Below, piece after piece: positions 48,891 to 58,067 of a stretch of 64,000 nt of DNA (position 1 is its first letter; each line of letters starts with the position of its first letter). A program made the translations under genes and the position numbers. Below the pieces are notes generated by a model. That model had not been told where the DNA came from, ran no database searches, and saw only the letters and a list, made by a program, of their open reading frames with translations. The stretch is from assembly GCA_900544715.1 (NCBI GenBank), contig UQWL01000004.1:62001-126000 (forward strand), given 5' to 3'. This DNA is from an uncultured Oscillospiraceae bacterium. GTDB lineage: Bacteria > Bacillota > Clostridia > Oscillospirales > Acutalibacteraceae.

Positions 48891-48916
48891 CCTGCTACTT
48901 ATATCCGATGATACAT

Positions 48917-48949
48917 GAATCGCCCTGTCTGGCACAGGGCGATTTTTTA
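48917..48949 (+). terminator. Terminator of the small membrane protein gene
   Basis: AATCGCCCTGT pairs with ACAGGGCGATT, then TTTTTAT. Confidence 0.85.
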
Positions 48950-48985
48950 TGCCCTGCTTTGCGAATTCATGCCAGGCATTTCCTG

Positions 48986-49014
48986 TTGACATTCCGAACA
49001 TTTGAGCGTATACT
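48986..49014 (+). promoter_or_regulatory. Promoter of the radical SAM repair operon
   Basis: TTGACA (48986-48991), exactly 17 bp, TATACT (49009-49014). Confidence 0.9.
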
Positions 49015-49020
49015 GATCAA

Positions 49021-49032
49021 GAACAAATGTTC
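49021..49032 (+). promoter_or_regulatory. LexA (SOS) box
   Basis: GAACAAATGTTC is a perfect GAAC-n4-GTTC dyad, the Bacillus-type LexA site, positioned at the transcription start. A weaker half site (GAACATTTGAGC) lies inside the promoter spacer. DNA-damage induction is expected. Confidence 0.85.
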
Positions 49033-49058
49033 TAAAACGTTTTCGGGGATGGATGACA

Positions 49059-50378
49059 ATGGATCTTTTTGATAAACTGCGCATCCTTGCCGATTCCGCG
49101 AAATATGACGCCGCCTGCACGAGCAGCGGGGTGGACCGCTCCTCTGCCGAGGGGGGCGGCTTCCGCATCGGCAACGCGGCCTCCTGCGGGCTCTGCCACA
49201 GTTTCGCGGCGGATGGCCGGTGTATCTCCCTTTTAAAAGTGCTCATGAGCAACGCCTGCGTGTATGATTGCCAGTATTGCGTCAACCGTTGCTCCAATGA
49301 CGTGCCCCGCGCGACCTTCACGCCAAAAGAACTCGCGGAGCTGACAATCCATTTTTATAAACGCAACTATATCGAAGGGCTGTTTTTGAGCTCCGGCGTG
49401 ATCAAAAACCCGGATTACACCTGCGAGCGCATGATTGAAACGCTGCGCATCCTGCGGGAGGAATACGGCTTCGGCGGCTATATCCACGCCAAGGCGATCC
49501 CCGGCGCGGACGACGCACTGCTCTCCCGCCTCGGCCAATTGGCGGACCGCATGAGCGTGAATATCGAGCTGCCCTCGCAAAAGAGCTTAAAGCTGCTCGC
49601 GCCCAATAAATCCAAAACGGATATCCTCCGCCCCATGGGGCTCATCAGCACGCGCATTGCGGAAAACACGACGGATCTCGTGCGCTACCGCCACGCGCCA
49701 AAATTCGCGCCTGCGGGGCAGAGCACGCAGATGATTGTGGGCGCGACGCCGGAAACGGATTACACGATCCTGAACCTTTCCGCCGCGCTCTACAAAAAAT
49801 ATGGCCTCAAGCGTGTGTTTTATTCCGCTTATATGCCGGTTTCCAACAACCCGCTGCTGCCGGCGGTGGATACCAAGCCGCCGCTCCTGCGTGAGCACCG
49901 GCTCTATCAGGCGGACTGGCTGCTGCGGTTTTATGGCTTTTCCGCCGGGGAACTGCTGGATGAGAAACATCCGAATTTTAACCCTTATATTGATCCCAAA
50001 TGCAATTGGGCGCTCAACCATATGGCGCTTTTCCCGGTGGAGATCAACACCGCGCCACAGGAGATGCTGCTGCGCGTGCCCGGTATCGGCGTCAAAAGCG
50101 CCAAGCGGATTGTGGCTGCCCGCCGCGTGAGCAGGCTCGACTTTGCGGGGCTGAAAAAGATCGGCGTAGTGCTCAAGCGCGCGCAGTTTTTTGTGACCTG
50201 CAATGGGCGCATGGCGGAGGGACTCAAAGTAACGCCTGACCGGGTGCTGCAATCGATGCTGTCGGAGCGCTCCCGGCGAATGCTGCCGCAGCTAACGGAT
50301 GAGCCGGAGCAGCTGAGCCTGTTTCAGCACGAGGTCACGAGGGAGGATGTGGTGAAATGCCTGACCGGGCAAATGTAG
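49059..50378 (+). CDS. Putative DNA modification/repair radical SAM protein
   Basis: A 439-residue protein. ATG 49059 is preferred over 49053, whose ribosome site would be too close. The 4Fe-4S/SAM motif CxxxCxxC is in SNACVYDCQYCVNRC (about residue 70), followed by a TIM-barrel body (FLSSGVIKNPDYTCERMIET) and a C-terminal helix-hairpin-helix (LLRVPGIGVKSAKRIVAARR) that should contact DNA. This is the rSAM_link_UDG family, whose genes pair with a DUF4130 protein as here. Chemistry is not known. An SOS box controls it. Confidence 0.9.
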   Translation: MDLFDKLRILADSAKYDAACTSSGVDRSSAEGGGFRIGNAASCGLCHSFAADGRCISLLKVLMSNACVYDCQYCVNRCSNDVPRATFTPKELAELTIHFYKRNYIEGLFLSSGVIKNPDYTCERMIETLRILREEYGFGGYIHAKAIPGADDALLSRLGQLADRMSVNIELPSQKSLKLLAPNKSKTDILRPMGLISTRIAENTTDLVRYRHAPKFAPAGQSTQMIVGATPETDYTILNLSAALYKKYGLKRVFYSAYMPVSNNPLLPAVDTKPPLLREHRLYQADWLLRFYGFSAGELLDEKHPNFNPYIDPKCNWALNHMALFPVEINTAPQEMLLRVPGIGVKSAKRIVAARRVSRLDFAGLKKIGVVLKRAQFFVTCNGRMAEGLKVTPDRVLQSMLSERSRRMLPQLTDEPEQLSLFQHEVTREDVVKCLTGQM

Positions 50379-51223
50379 CATACTGTTATGACGGCTCCTT
50401 TGAGGGGATGCTGTGCTGCATTTTTGAAAGCTTTGAAAAAAAGGAACGCCCTGTTTCCATCGGACCCGAAGGCGTGGGGCAATTAACGCTCTACCCGCCG
50501 CGCAGGGTGCAGACGGAGCTTTCGAAGGCGCGGCGCGTGGAGGCGGGGCTTCGCCGAAAAGCTTCCGATGCATCCTACCGATTGGTGGAGCTTGGCTATT
50601 ACTCCTGCCACGAGCAGAAGGAGCTTTTGGCGCTTGATTTTACACGCCTTGCGATGCGCTATGGCAGGCGAGCGCTCTCCATGCTCGCGGATAATACGGT
50701 AAACGAGCTGACCCGCGCTGTGCAGAAGCTGACGAACGAGGCGCATCAATATAAGGAGTTTATCCGCTTCTCCATCGGGGAGAACGGCGCGATGACTTCC
50801 GTGATCGAGCCGCAAAATTTCATTCTGCCGCTGATTGCGCCACATTTTTGCGACCGCTATCCGAATGAGTCGTTTTTCATCTATGATGCGTCGCACGGCG
50901 CCGCCCTGGTTGCCGTGCCGGGGGAGCATGCAATCGTCCCGGTGGAGGCGTATGAGCAGCCAGAGGCCGGGGAGGAGGAGCGCTGCTTCCGCGCGCTGTG
51001 GAAGCTGTTTTATGATACGATTGCGATCGAAGGGCGATATAATCCGAAATGCCGTATGACCCATATGCAGAAGCGGTTCTGGAAGCATATGACGGAGTTA
51101 AACGGGGAGGGGGAAAGGGCGCAGCTTTGGGCGGAAAAAGAACGCAGAAAGCTGGCACAAACGAGCGGGCAGCAGGCGTTTCTGCCAGTGGAACGGCGGG
51201 AAAATGCCGAAAGGGATTCGTAA
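50357..51223 (+). CDS. DUF4130 partner of the radical SAM protein
   Basis: A 288-residue protein that overlaps the radical SAM gene by 22 bases. It matches the family of predicted DNA metabolism proteins encoded next to rSAM_link_UDG: AYCYDGSFEGMLCCIFESF at the start and the DUF4130 part at about 85-250 (QKLTNEAHQYKEFIRFS, LPLIAPHFCDRYPNESFFIY, LWKLFYDTIAIEGRYNPKCR). In some genomes this domain is fused to a uracil-DNA glycosylase; none is seen here. It should act with the radical SAM protein on damaged DNA. Confidence 0.88.
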   Translation: MPDRANVAYCYDGSFEGMLCCIFESFEKKERPVSIGPEGVGQLTLYPPRRVQTELSKARRVEAGLRRKASDASYRLVELGYYSCHEQKELLALDFTRLAMRYGRRALSMLADNTVNELTRAVQKLTNEAHQYKEFIRFSIGENGAMTSVIEPQNFILPLIAPHFCDRYPNESFFIYDASHGAALVAVPGEHAIVPVEAYEQPEAGEEERCFRALWKLFYDTIAIEGRYNPKCRMTHMQKRFWKHMTELNGEGERAQLWAEKERRKLAQTSGQQAFLPVERRENAERDS

Positions 51224-51289
51224 GAGCAATTTGGCCTGGCGCAGGGAAATGGTGGTTACAAGGGCTGATGGGCCGTCTTTGTTCTGTAT

Positions 51290-51318
51290 TTGACAACTCG
51301 GATTACGTGCGTTAAACT
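51290..51318 (+). promoter_or_regulatory. Promoter of MATE gene 1
   Basis: TTGACA (51290-51295), 17 bp, TAAACT (51313-51318). A GGCCGGAC/GTCCGGCC hairpin in the leader (51346-51363) could affect translation. Confidence 0.75.
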
Positions 51319-51389
51319 AAAACTCTCAAATATCTTGTAGCTGATTGGCCGGACTTGTCCGGCCTCGTTATTTGGAGATGTGAAAACGC

Positions 51390-52763
51390 GTGAAACAGGA
51401 AGAAACAGCAGCAGAAAAATATGAGCGGATGACGAAAACGCCGGTGAAAAAGCTCGTCTGCACACTGGCGGTGCCCACCATCACCAGCATGCTGGTCACC
51501 TCTTTTTACAACATGGCGGATACCTTTTTCGTCGGTCGCATCGGCACGAGCGCTACGGGTGCGGTGGGCGTGGTGTTTTCCCTGATGGCGGTCATCCAGG
51601 CCATCGGCTTTACCTTCGGCCATGGGTCGGGCAACTATGTTTCGCGCGCGCTGGGGCGGCAGGATATGGAAAACGCCTCGCGCATGGTATCCACCGGATT
51701 TTTTTCGGCGCTGTTTTTCGGGGCGGGCGTAAGCGTGCTGGGGATTATCTTTCTTGACCCGTTGATGCGGATGTTGGGCGCCACGCCGACGATTCTGCCC
51801 TATGCACGCGGCTACGCGGCCTATATCCTGCTTGGCGCGCCGTATATGACGGCCTCTTTTGTGCTCAATAACCAACTGCGCTTTCAAGGCAGCGCCATGT
51901 ATGCGATGGTAGGGGTCATCAGCGGCGCGGTGCTCAATATTGCGCTGGATCCGTTATTCATCTTCACCTTCCACCTCGGTGTAAGCGGCGCCGCGATCGC
52001 TACAATCATCAGCCAGTTTATCAGCTTTTGCATTCTGCTTTATGCCTCTTCAAGGCGTGGTAATATCCGCATCCGGTGGAGGGATTTCACACCGAAATGG
52101 GCCTTTTATCGGGAAATCTTGCGCGGCGGCCTGCCTTCTTTCTGGCGGCAGGGGCTGGCGAGCGTGGCAACGATGTGCCTGAATTTAGCGGCGGGCCCGT
52201 TTGGCGATGCGGCAATTGCGGCGATGTCGATTGTGTCGCGCGTTGGGATGTTCGCAGGCTCCACGCTGATTGGCTTCGGGCAGGGCTTTCAGCCGGTGTG
52301 CGGCTTTAACTATGGTGCGCAGCTCTATGGGCGCGTTCGCAGCGCTTTTTGGTTTTGCATCCGTGTATCGACCGTTGTGCTCTTGTTGATCGCCGGAATA
52401 GGCCTTGTTTTTGCGCCGCAGATCATTGCGCTTTTCCGCGATGACCCGGCGGTGATCGAAATCGGCGCGGCTGCGCTGCGCTTCCAGTGCCTGACCTTCC
52501 CGCTCAACGGCTGGATCATCCTCAATAATATGATGCTGCAAACCATCGGCAAGGCCGCGAAGGCGACTGTGCTCGCAATGGCGCGGCAGGGCCTTTTCAT
52601 GATGCCAGCCCTGCTGATTCTCACGCCGGTTTTCGGCCTGCGGGGAATTGAATGCAGCCAGCCGGTCGCCGATATTGCCACTTTTCTGTTGGCGATTCCA
52701 ATGGGCCTGAGCGTTCTGCGGGAGATGCGTGTGCAGGAAAGCGCGATGAAGCTGAGGGAATAG
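51390..52763 (+). CDS. MATE-family efflux transporter 1
   Basis: A 457-residue carrier starting at GTG 51390. It has 12 membrane helices in two repeats; MATE strings are ITSMLVTSFYNMADTFFVGR and ALDPLFIFTFHLGVSGAAIA with GQGFQPVCGFNYGAQLYGRV. Members expel organic cations and drugs using Na+ or H+. It is a monocistronic gene closed by a bidirectional terminator. Confidence 0.92.
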   Translation: MKQEETAAEKYERMTKTPVKKLVCTLAVPTITSMLVTSFYNMADTFFVGRIGTSATGAVGVVFSLMAVIQAIGFTFGHGSGNYVSRALGRQDMENASRMVSTGFFSALFFGAGVSVLGIIFLDPLMRMLGATPTILPYARGYAAYILLGAPYMTASFVLNNQLRFQGSAMYAMVGVISGAVLNIALDPLFIFTFHLGVSGAAIATIISQFISFCILLYASSRRGNIRIRWRDFTPKWAFYREILRGGLPSFWRQGLASVATMCLNLAAGPFGDAAIAAMSIVSRVGMFAGSTLIGFGQGFQPVCGFNYGAQLYGRVRSAFWFCIRVSTVVLLLIAGIGLVFAPQIIALFRDDPAVIEIGAAALRFQCLTFPLNGWIILNNMMLQTIGKAAKATVLAMARQGLFMMPALLILTPVFGLRGIECSQPVADIATFLLAIPMGLSVLREMRVQESAMKLRE

Positions 52764-52811
52764 AAAGGTTTGGCAGAGCGCTTTATAGGGGCTGCACCAC
52801 ATTGTCATACC

Positions 52812-52862
52812 AAAAACGCACCTTGAAGGGGCCCTTGAGGCTCCATTCGAAGGTGCGTTTTT
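52812..52862. terminator. Bidirectional terminator
   Basis: AAAAACGCACCTT and AAGGTGCGTTTTT form a long stem between MATE gene 1 and the convergent ArsC-like gene. Confidence 0.8.
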
Positions 52863-52900
52863 CTATGTTTTGGGATAGTTCAGCAAGCCCTAATCCGCAG

Positions 52901-53263
52901 CTATTCCTTGCTGTGTTGGAACGCCGTTTCCCACTCGGTCGGCCGGAAGCCGGTGAGCACAAAATCCTCGCCCACCAGAATGGGGCGCTTGACGAGCATG
53001 CCGTCCGCCGCAAGCAGCTCGAGCTGTTCCTCCTGCGCCATGTCCGGCAGCTTGTCTTTCAAGGCGAGCGCCCTGTAGGCAAGTCCGCTCGTGTTGAAAA
53101 AGCGTTTGAGGGGAAGATTGCTTGTTTGCAGCCACTCCCGCAGCTCCGCTTCCGTGGGATTTTGCAGCTTGATATCCCGCGCTTCATATGGGATGCCGCG
53201 CTCGTCGAGCCACTGTTTTGCTTTCTGGCAGGTGGTGCATTTGGGGTACCAGAGAAAGAGCAT
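52901..53263 (-). CDS. ArsC/Spx-family thioredoxin-fold protein
   Basis: A 120-residue protein with the start FLWYPKCTTCQKAKQWLDER, a CxxC pair rather than the CX5R of true arsenate reductases, and the family end MLVKRPILVGEDFVLTGFRP. It is most like YffB/MgsR-type members, so a regulatory or glutaredoxin-like role is as likely as arsenate reduction. AAAGGAGG precedes ATG 53263. Confidence 0.85.
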   Translation of the reverse strand: MLFLWYPKCTTCQKAKQWLDERGIPYEARDIKLQNPTEAELREWLQTSNLPLKRFFNTSGLAYRALALKDKLPDMAQEEQLELLAADGMLVKRPILVGEDFVLTGFRPTEWETAFQHSKE

Positions 53264-53317
53264 GGAAATATCCTCCTTTTGTGTAACATGATTTTACTTG
53301 GAAAGAAAATCTTACCG

Positions 53318-53525
53318 TCAGCCGATCTTTTCCAGCATAATATTCAAAATTTCCTCATCCGTTTCGTGCATCCTGTCGCGCCCAATCTCGCGCCTTGCGC
53401 GCCACGGCGGCATAGGCGATTGCGATCGGCTCCGTGCAGCCCAGCGCGGGCACGAGCTTCGCGCGCAGGATTTGGAGGTAGGTTTCGTAGTGGTTGCAGG
53501 TTTTGTTTTTACAGTCTCCGGGGTT
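53318..53525 (-). pseudogene. Collapsed remnant of a CdsB/UPF0597-type gene
   Basis: The frame reads HYETYLQILRAKLVPALGCT and then EPIAIAYAA, the N-terminus of the L-cysteine desulfidase/serine-dehydratase-alpha-like family, stops at 53357, and is followed in another frame by MHETDEEILNIMLEKIG*, which looks like the gene's C-terminal end. About nine tenths of the gene has been deleted. Confidence 0.6.
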
Positions 53526-53716
53526 TAAATTGTCACCTCATTGTTTTTTCGTTTTCTTTTTTCTCTTTGCAGGGTTTTACATGCCTGTCCAGTGTAGCGC
53601 AAATGGCGTGGAAATGCAAGCTGTGCGTCTGAATCATCTTACTGAAGGAAATTCAGCCGGGAGATACGGTTCAGATTTATTATAACGGTTCCATTGGGAA
53701 AACGAATCCTCCCGCG

Positions 53717-54214
53717 TTGCTTGGATGCGTAGATACTCAAGGTAAGTACCTTGGCTTGTCTGATATTAAGATGATTTATATTGCAGTGATATTGTTTCTG
53801 ATTGTTGTAACCATTTTGGTTTTATTGATGCGAATCATTCGCGGAAGGTACAACAAAAAGATAAATCAAATTTCAAAAATGATAGAAACAACGGAAAGGA
53901 ATATTTCGACAAATCAAGTTATGTGTAATAAAATTATAACGGACTATTCATTACCAAGCTCATTATTCGACTATAACCATCTCCCTTCCATTTTAGAGCG
54001 GTTGGAAAAATATAAAAATGAGAGTTTAAAAGCTTCTATTGACGGATATTATGCAACTATACGGGCACAGTCTGGTGCCGCAGCCGAATGGAGAAAAGGA
54101 GAAGAAAGACGCGAAAGACTTGATCGCCAATATCGTGAGGAAGTAGCGAGACAAAACGATAGAGAGGTTTTACAAAGTATAAATAATAAACTTGATTATT
54201 GGATTCATCACTAA
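53717..54214 (+). CDS. Membrane-anchored helical protein, 5'-truncated
   Basis: A 165-residue frame from TTG 53717 with one membrane helix (MIYIAVILFLIVVTILVLLM) and a charged helical tail rich in Glu, Arg and Asn. The frame continues upstream for 28 codons (LKEIQPGDTVQIYYNGSIGK) to a stop without any start codon, so the 5' end is probably missing. GC is much lower than the surroundings. No family recognised. Confidence 0.4.
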   Translation: MLGCVDTQGKYLGLSDIKMIYIAVILFLIVVTILVLLMRIIRGRYNKKINQISKMIETTERNISTNQVMCNKIITDYSLPSSLFDYNHLPSILERLEKYKNESLKASIDGYYATIRAQSGAAAEWRKGEERRERLDRQYREEVARQNDREVLQSINNKLDYWIHH

Positions 54215-54301
54215 AAATTTGAAGTGTAGTTATGACATGAATCTTAGCATGTTAATTGAATATATAACTTAATAATCATTAAAATATAAATATTTTAATC
54301 A

Positions 54302-54339
54302 AAAATTGGATCGATACAAATTTGTATCGATCCAATTTT
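54302..54339. terminator. Perfect palindromic terminator
   Basis: A 38-bp perfect inverted repeat (AAAATTGGATCGATACAAA and its complement) separates the helical protein from convergent iolE. Confidence 0.8.
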
Positions 54340-54376
54340 AGTAAGTAGCTGTAGATGGAGTTGTTTCAAACTACGT

Positions 54377-55270
54377 TTACAGTCCCGCCGTCCTGCGGAT
54401 ATACTCCCGCGCCATCACGGCGTATTCATACGGGTTCGCCTTCGCCGGGTCCTGTTCGGCCTCCACGACAACCCAGCCCTCATAGCCGTTCTCCGCGAGG
54501 ATGTCGAACACCGGCTGGAAGTCGAAATCCCCGTCGCCCGGCACCGTGAACGCGCCTGCGCGCACCGCGTCGAGGAAGGAGTAGCCCTCAGCCTTTGCCA
54601 TTGCCACCACGTCGTTGCGCACGCTCTTGAGGTGCACGTGTTTGACGCGCTTCGCGTATTTGCGGAGCACCCGCAGCGCATCCTCGCCGGAGAAGGCGAG
54701 ATGGCCCGTATCATAGAGCAGGTAAACCAAATCCGGGTCGGTCAGTTCCATCAGGCGGTCGATCTCCGCCTCCGTCTGCACGCCCGTGCCCATGTGGTGA
54801 TGAACGGTGAAAACCATATCCTTCTCCCGCGCGAGCCTGCCCATCTCATTGAAGCCGTGCGCGACGAGCGCCCACTCTTCCTCGGTGTAAACCGGTTTTT
54901 GCCCGAAGATGCTCACCGGTTTGCCTTGGATGCTGTTGCCCTGCTCAGAGGCCCCGATCACCTTTGCGCCCAGCGCGTGGAGAAAATCGCGGTGCTCAAT
55001 GAAAGCTTTGATCGTTGCGTCATAGCCCTCGGAGAGCAGGGTGGAGGAGAACCAGGCGTTGCAGATTTGCAGCCCGCGGATAGAGAGCATATGCTTGAGC
55101 GTATCCACATCCTTCGGGTATTTGTTGCCGATCTCGCTGCCGGTAAAACCGCTGAGCGCCATCTCGCTGATGCACTGCTCAAAGGTATTCTCCGCGCCGA
55201 GATCCGGCAGGTCATCGTTCGTCCACGCAATCGGCGCAATGGCCAGGCGGACTTTTTTTGCATCCAGCAT
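54377..55270 (-). CDS. iolE: Myo-inosose-2 dehydratase
   Basis: A 297-residue TIM-barrel enzyme removing water from scyllo-inosose in inositol breakdown. IolE marks are APIAWTNDDLPDLG, the barrel residues FTVHHHMGTGVQTE and LLYDTGHLAFSGED, and metal-binding E/H positions in VVVEAEQDP. GAGGGG precedes ATG 55270. It is the last gene of the iolG-B-D-E operon. Confidence 0.93.
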   Translation of the reverse strand: MLDAKKVRLAIAPIAWTNDDLPDLGAENTFEQCISEMALSGFTGSEIGNKYPKDVDTLKHMLSIRGLQICNAWFSSTLLSEGYDATIKAFIEHRDFLHALGAKVIGASEQGNSIQGKPVSIFGQKPVYTEEEWALVAHGFNEMGRLAREKDMVFTVHHHMGTGVQTEAEIDRLMELTDPDLVYLLYDTGHLAFSGEDALRVLRKYAKRVKHVHLKSVRNDVVAMAKAEGYSFLDAVRAGAFTVPGDGDFDFQPVFDILAENGYEGWVVVEAEQDPAKANPYEYAVMAREYIRRTAGL

Positions 55271-55296
55271 TGTAAAAACCCCTCTTTTTTGTATGT

Positions 55297-57150
55297 TTAA
55301 TACAGCCGCGCTTTTTTAATGTTTGCCTGCATCACATCGTAGGCCTTTTGCACGGTTTCGCTCGTGGAAACCTCCGCCACGCCCACGCGCCACCATGCGT
55401 CATAGCCGTGGCTCATGCTGCCGTGGACGACCTTGATATCGATGAGCGTCGGAACCGTCTGCTGTTTCGCATCCTCCAACGCGGCGCGCAGCTCCTCCAC
55501 GTTTGTGGCCGTGTAGGTTTTGCAGCCGTAGCCCGCCGCGCATTTGGCAAAATCAATGGGCACAACGTCCCCGTCGAGCAGGCCGGTTTCCGGATTGCGG
55601 CGCGTAAAGCGCGTGCCAAAGGTTTCGGTGCCCTGCTCGTTTTGCAGGTTTTCGATGCAGCCCCAGCCTGTGTTATCAAAGAGCAAAACGTTAATCTTCG
55701 CGCCTTCCTGTACAGCCGTATAGAGCTCGCTGTGCAGCATCAAAAAGCTGCCGTCGCCCACCATGGCGTAAACCTCTTTTTCCGGCTCGGCGAGCTTTAC
55801 GCCCAGCGCGCCGCAGATCTCGTAGCCCATGCAGGAGAAGCCGTATTCCAGGTGGTAGGTGTGCTTTGCGCCCGGTCGCCACAGCCGCTGCAAACAGCCC
55901 GGCAGACTGCCCGAAGAGCCGACGATGATGGAATCCTGCGCGATCGCCCGGTTGATTTCCCCAAGCGCGCGCGTCTGGGAAAGGCCCTCCGGCAGCTCCA
56001 TGGCGTATTGCCGGTCTACCTCCGCGGTGAATGCATCCTTCACCTCTTTGATCCGGCCGCCCCACTGGGCCTGATATCCTGTTTGCGTGAGAACGGGGGA
56101 GAGGGCGGAGAGCGTTTCCCTTGCGTCCGCGATGACCGTCTGCGCATCCATCTTCAATGCGTCGAAGGCACAGACGTTGATGCCGAGCAGCTTCACATTA
56201 GGATGCTGGAAGCCCCATTTGGAGGCGGTTGTGAAATCCGTCAGCCTGCTGCCCACGGCGATGACGAGATCGGCCTCCTTGGCGAGCGCATTTGCCGCCG
56301 CGCCGCCCGTTACGCCGATGCCGCCGAGGTTGAGCGGGTGATCCCACGGAATCTGCCCCTTGCCCGCCTGCGTCTCCCCGATGGGGATGGAGAAGCGCTC
56401 GGCAAACGCGAGCAGCGCATTCTCCGCCTCGCTGTAGGTCACGCCGCCGCCCGCGATGAGCAGGGGGCGCTTTGCGTTTGCGATCAGCTTTGCCGCCACT
56501 TCGATTTCCCGGGCAACGGGGAGGCGGCGGTCCAGATACCACACGCGCTTTTGCAGGAAGTAATCGGGGTAGTCGTAGGCTTCGCCCTCCACATCCTGCG
56601 GCATGGCGAGGCAGACCGCGCCCGTCTCGGCCGGGTCCGTGAGTACACGCATTGCGTTGATCGCCGCCGTCATGAGCTGCTCGGGGCGGGCGATGCGGTC
56701 CCAGTATTTGCACACGGCGCGGAACGCGTCGTTGGCAGTGGTCTCATAGCAGCCCGTCTGCTCGATCTGCTGGAGCACCGGGTCCGGCTGGCGACAGGCA
56801 AAGGTATCGCCCGGCAGGAGCAGCAGCGGGATGCGGTTGGCCGTGGCCGTGCCGGCGGCAGTGACCATATTCAGCGCGCCCGGGCCGATGGAGGAGGTGC
56901 AGGCGATGATTTTGCGCCTGCGGTTCTGCTTTGCATAGGCCATGGCGGCGTGCGCCATGCCCTGCTCGTTGTGGCCCTGGTAATAGGTAAGGCTGTGGCC
57001 GCCCTGCTCGAGCGCCTGCCCGATGCCGACCACGCAGCCGTGGCCGAAAATGCCGAACACGCCGTTTACGAATTTCTCCTCCCGCCCGTCGAAGCAGACG
57101 TACTGGTTATCGAGAAATTTCACAAGGGCCTGCGCCATGGTTAGCTTCAT
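55297..57150 (-). CDS. iolD: 3D-(3,5/4)-trihydroxycyclohexane-1,2-dione hydrolase
   Basis: A 617-residue thiamine-diphosphate enzyme opening the ring of the diketo inositol intermediate. The PYR domain has the activating Glu in YYQGHNEQGMAHAAMAYAKQ; the PP domain carries MVGDGSFLMLHSELYTAVQE with the GDGS..N ThDP/Mg motif. Length fits the family. AGAGGTGA precedes the ATG. It is 26 bp upstream of iolE. Confidence 0.95.
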   Translation of the reverse strand: MKLTMAQALVKFLDNQYVCFDGREEKFVNGVFGIFGHGCVVGIGQALEQGGHSLTYYQGHNEQGMAHAAMAYAKQNRRRKIIACTSSIGPGALNMVTAAGTATANRIPLLLLPGDTFACRQPDPVLQQIEQTGCYETTANDAFRAVCKYWDRIARPEQLMTAAINAMRVLTDPAETGAVCLAMPQDVEGEAYDYPDYFLQKRVWYLDRRLPVAREIEVAAKLIANAKRPLLIAGGGVTYSEAENALLAFAERFSIPIGETQAGKGQIPWDHPLNLGGIGVTGGAAANALAKEADLVIAVGSRLTDFTTASKWGFQHPNVKLLGINVCAFDALKMDAQTVIADARETLSALSPVLTQTGYQAQWGGRIKEVKDAFTAEVDRQYAMELPEGLSQTRALGEINRAIAQDSIIVGSSGSLPGCLQRLWRPGAKHTYHLEYGFSCMGYEICGALGVKLAEPEKEVYAMVGDGSFLMLHSELYTAVQEGAKINVLLFDNTGWGCIENLQNEQGTETFGTRFTRRNPETGLLDGDVVPIDFAKCAAGYGCKTYTATNVEELRAALEDAKQQTVPTLIDIKVVHGSMSHGYDAWWRVGVAEVSTSETVQKAYDVMQANIKKARLY

Positions 57151-57222
57151 GATAAGATCACCTCTGTTTTAAGTGAAGGGAAAGGGAAGCGAAGGGAATC
57201 GTCTCGGCGCTTTCCTTGTTTG

Positions 57223-58014
57223 TCATTTTTCAGGGGGCCACATCTCCGCGCCCGGCTCTGTTACCCACAAGTGCTCCGGGAGGAAGGTCGGCGTGAGATA
57301 CGGGTCGTTCTCCAGGTGGCGGATCACCCACAGGTACCACATCGCGTAGCCCGGCGCGGTGGTCTGCGGGTGCGTTTCCTTCTTTGTGATCAGCACAGTG
57401 CTGTTGTTGTGTGTTTTCACAACGTTTTCAGAAAGCTCCGCAAAGCCGTAGCCGTTTTCCGGCAGGAAGCGGTAGAAATAGATCTCCGGCTGCGGGTGCC
57501 AGTGCGGCGGGTAGCTCGACCACTTGCCGGGGAAGCCGATCACTTCGCCCACCACCAGGTTGGAATACGGCGCGTTGGAGTGGTCGAACACCGTGCGGAC
57601 AATCCGCGTGGATGTTTCCCGCATCGTGCCCTTGCCGCGCTCCTCGCTCGCGCATTCCTCCGGGGTGTAGAGCTTTGCGTCAAACAGGGTTTCGTTATCG
57701 GTGCGGTGAACGGTCAGTTCGCTGTCCTTCCCCGCAGTGATGGTCACTTCCACGTCGTTTGGAACGTGCAGCACCCAAGGGGAGAAATCAAAGCAGTTTT
57801 CGCGCGAGATTGTCTGCTTTTGACCGCCCCATTCCAGGGTTACCTCGCCGTGGATGAGCAAATAGGCGCGCTCCAGATGCTGCGCTTCTGAAAAGCGCTG
57901 GCCGGGCGCGAGGCGCAGAAGGCCGAAATCCATGCGGGTGTTCTGCTCTTTATCGTCCATGGTGGTAATCGGCGTATAGCCGAACGGATATTCTTTCGGG
58001 CCTTTGATATGCAT
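57223..58014 (-). CDS. iolB: 5-deoxy-glucuronate isomerase
   Basis: A 263-residue double-cupin enzyme converting 5-deoxy-glucuronate to DKG. ATG 58014 (MHIKGPKEYPFGYTPI) has GGAGG eight bases away; a longer frame would overlap iolG. Cupin ligands are in SSYPPHWHPQPEIYFYR and in the C-terminal GYAMWYLWVIRHL. It lies between iolG and iolD. Confidence 0.94.
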   Translation of the reverse strand: MHIKGPKEYPFGYTPITTMDDKEQNTRMDFGLLRLAPGQRFSEAQHLERAYLLIHGEVTLEWGGQKQTISRENCFDFSPWVLHVPNDVEVTITAGKDSELTVHRTDNETLFDAKLYTPEECASEERGKGTMRETSTRIVRTVFDHSNAPYSNLVVGEVIGFPGKWSSYPPHWHPQPEIYFYRFLPENGYGFAELSENVVKTHNNSTVLITKKETHPQTTAPGYAMWYLWVIRHLENDPYLTPTFLPEHLWVTEPGAEMWPPEK

Positions 58015-58067
58015 GATGAAAACCTCCGATGATAGATTGCAGATATCAATACCAGGTGATGACGGAT

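Noticed and set aside
55348..57144. 598-codon plus-strand ORF
   Set aside because: Antisense shadow of iolD in GC-rich DNA; Arg/Ala/His-rich sequence with no family.
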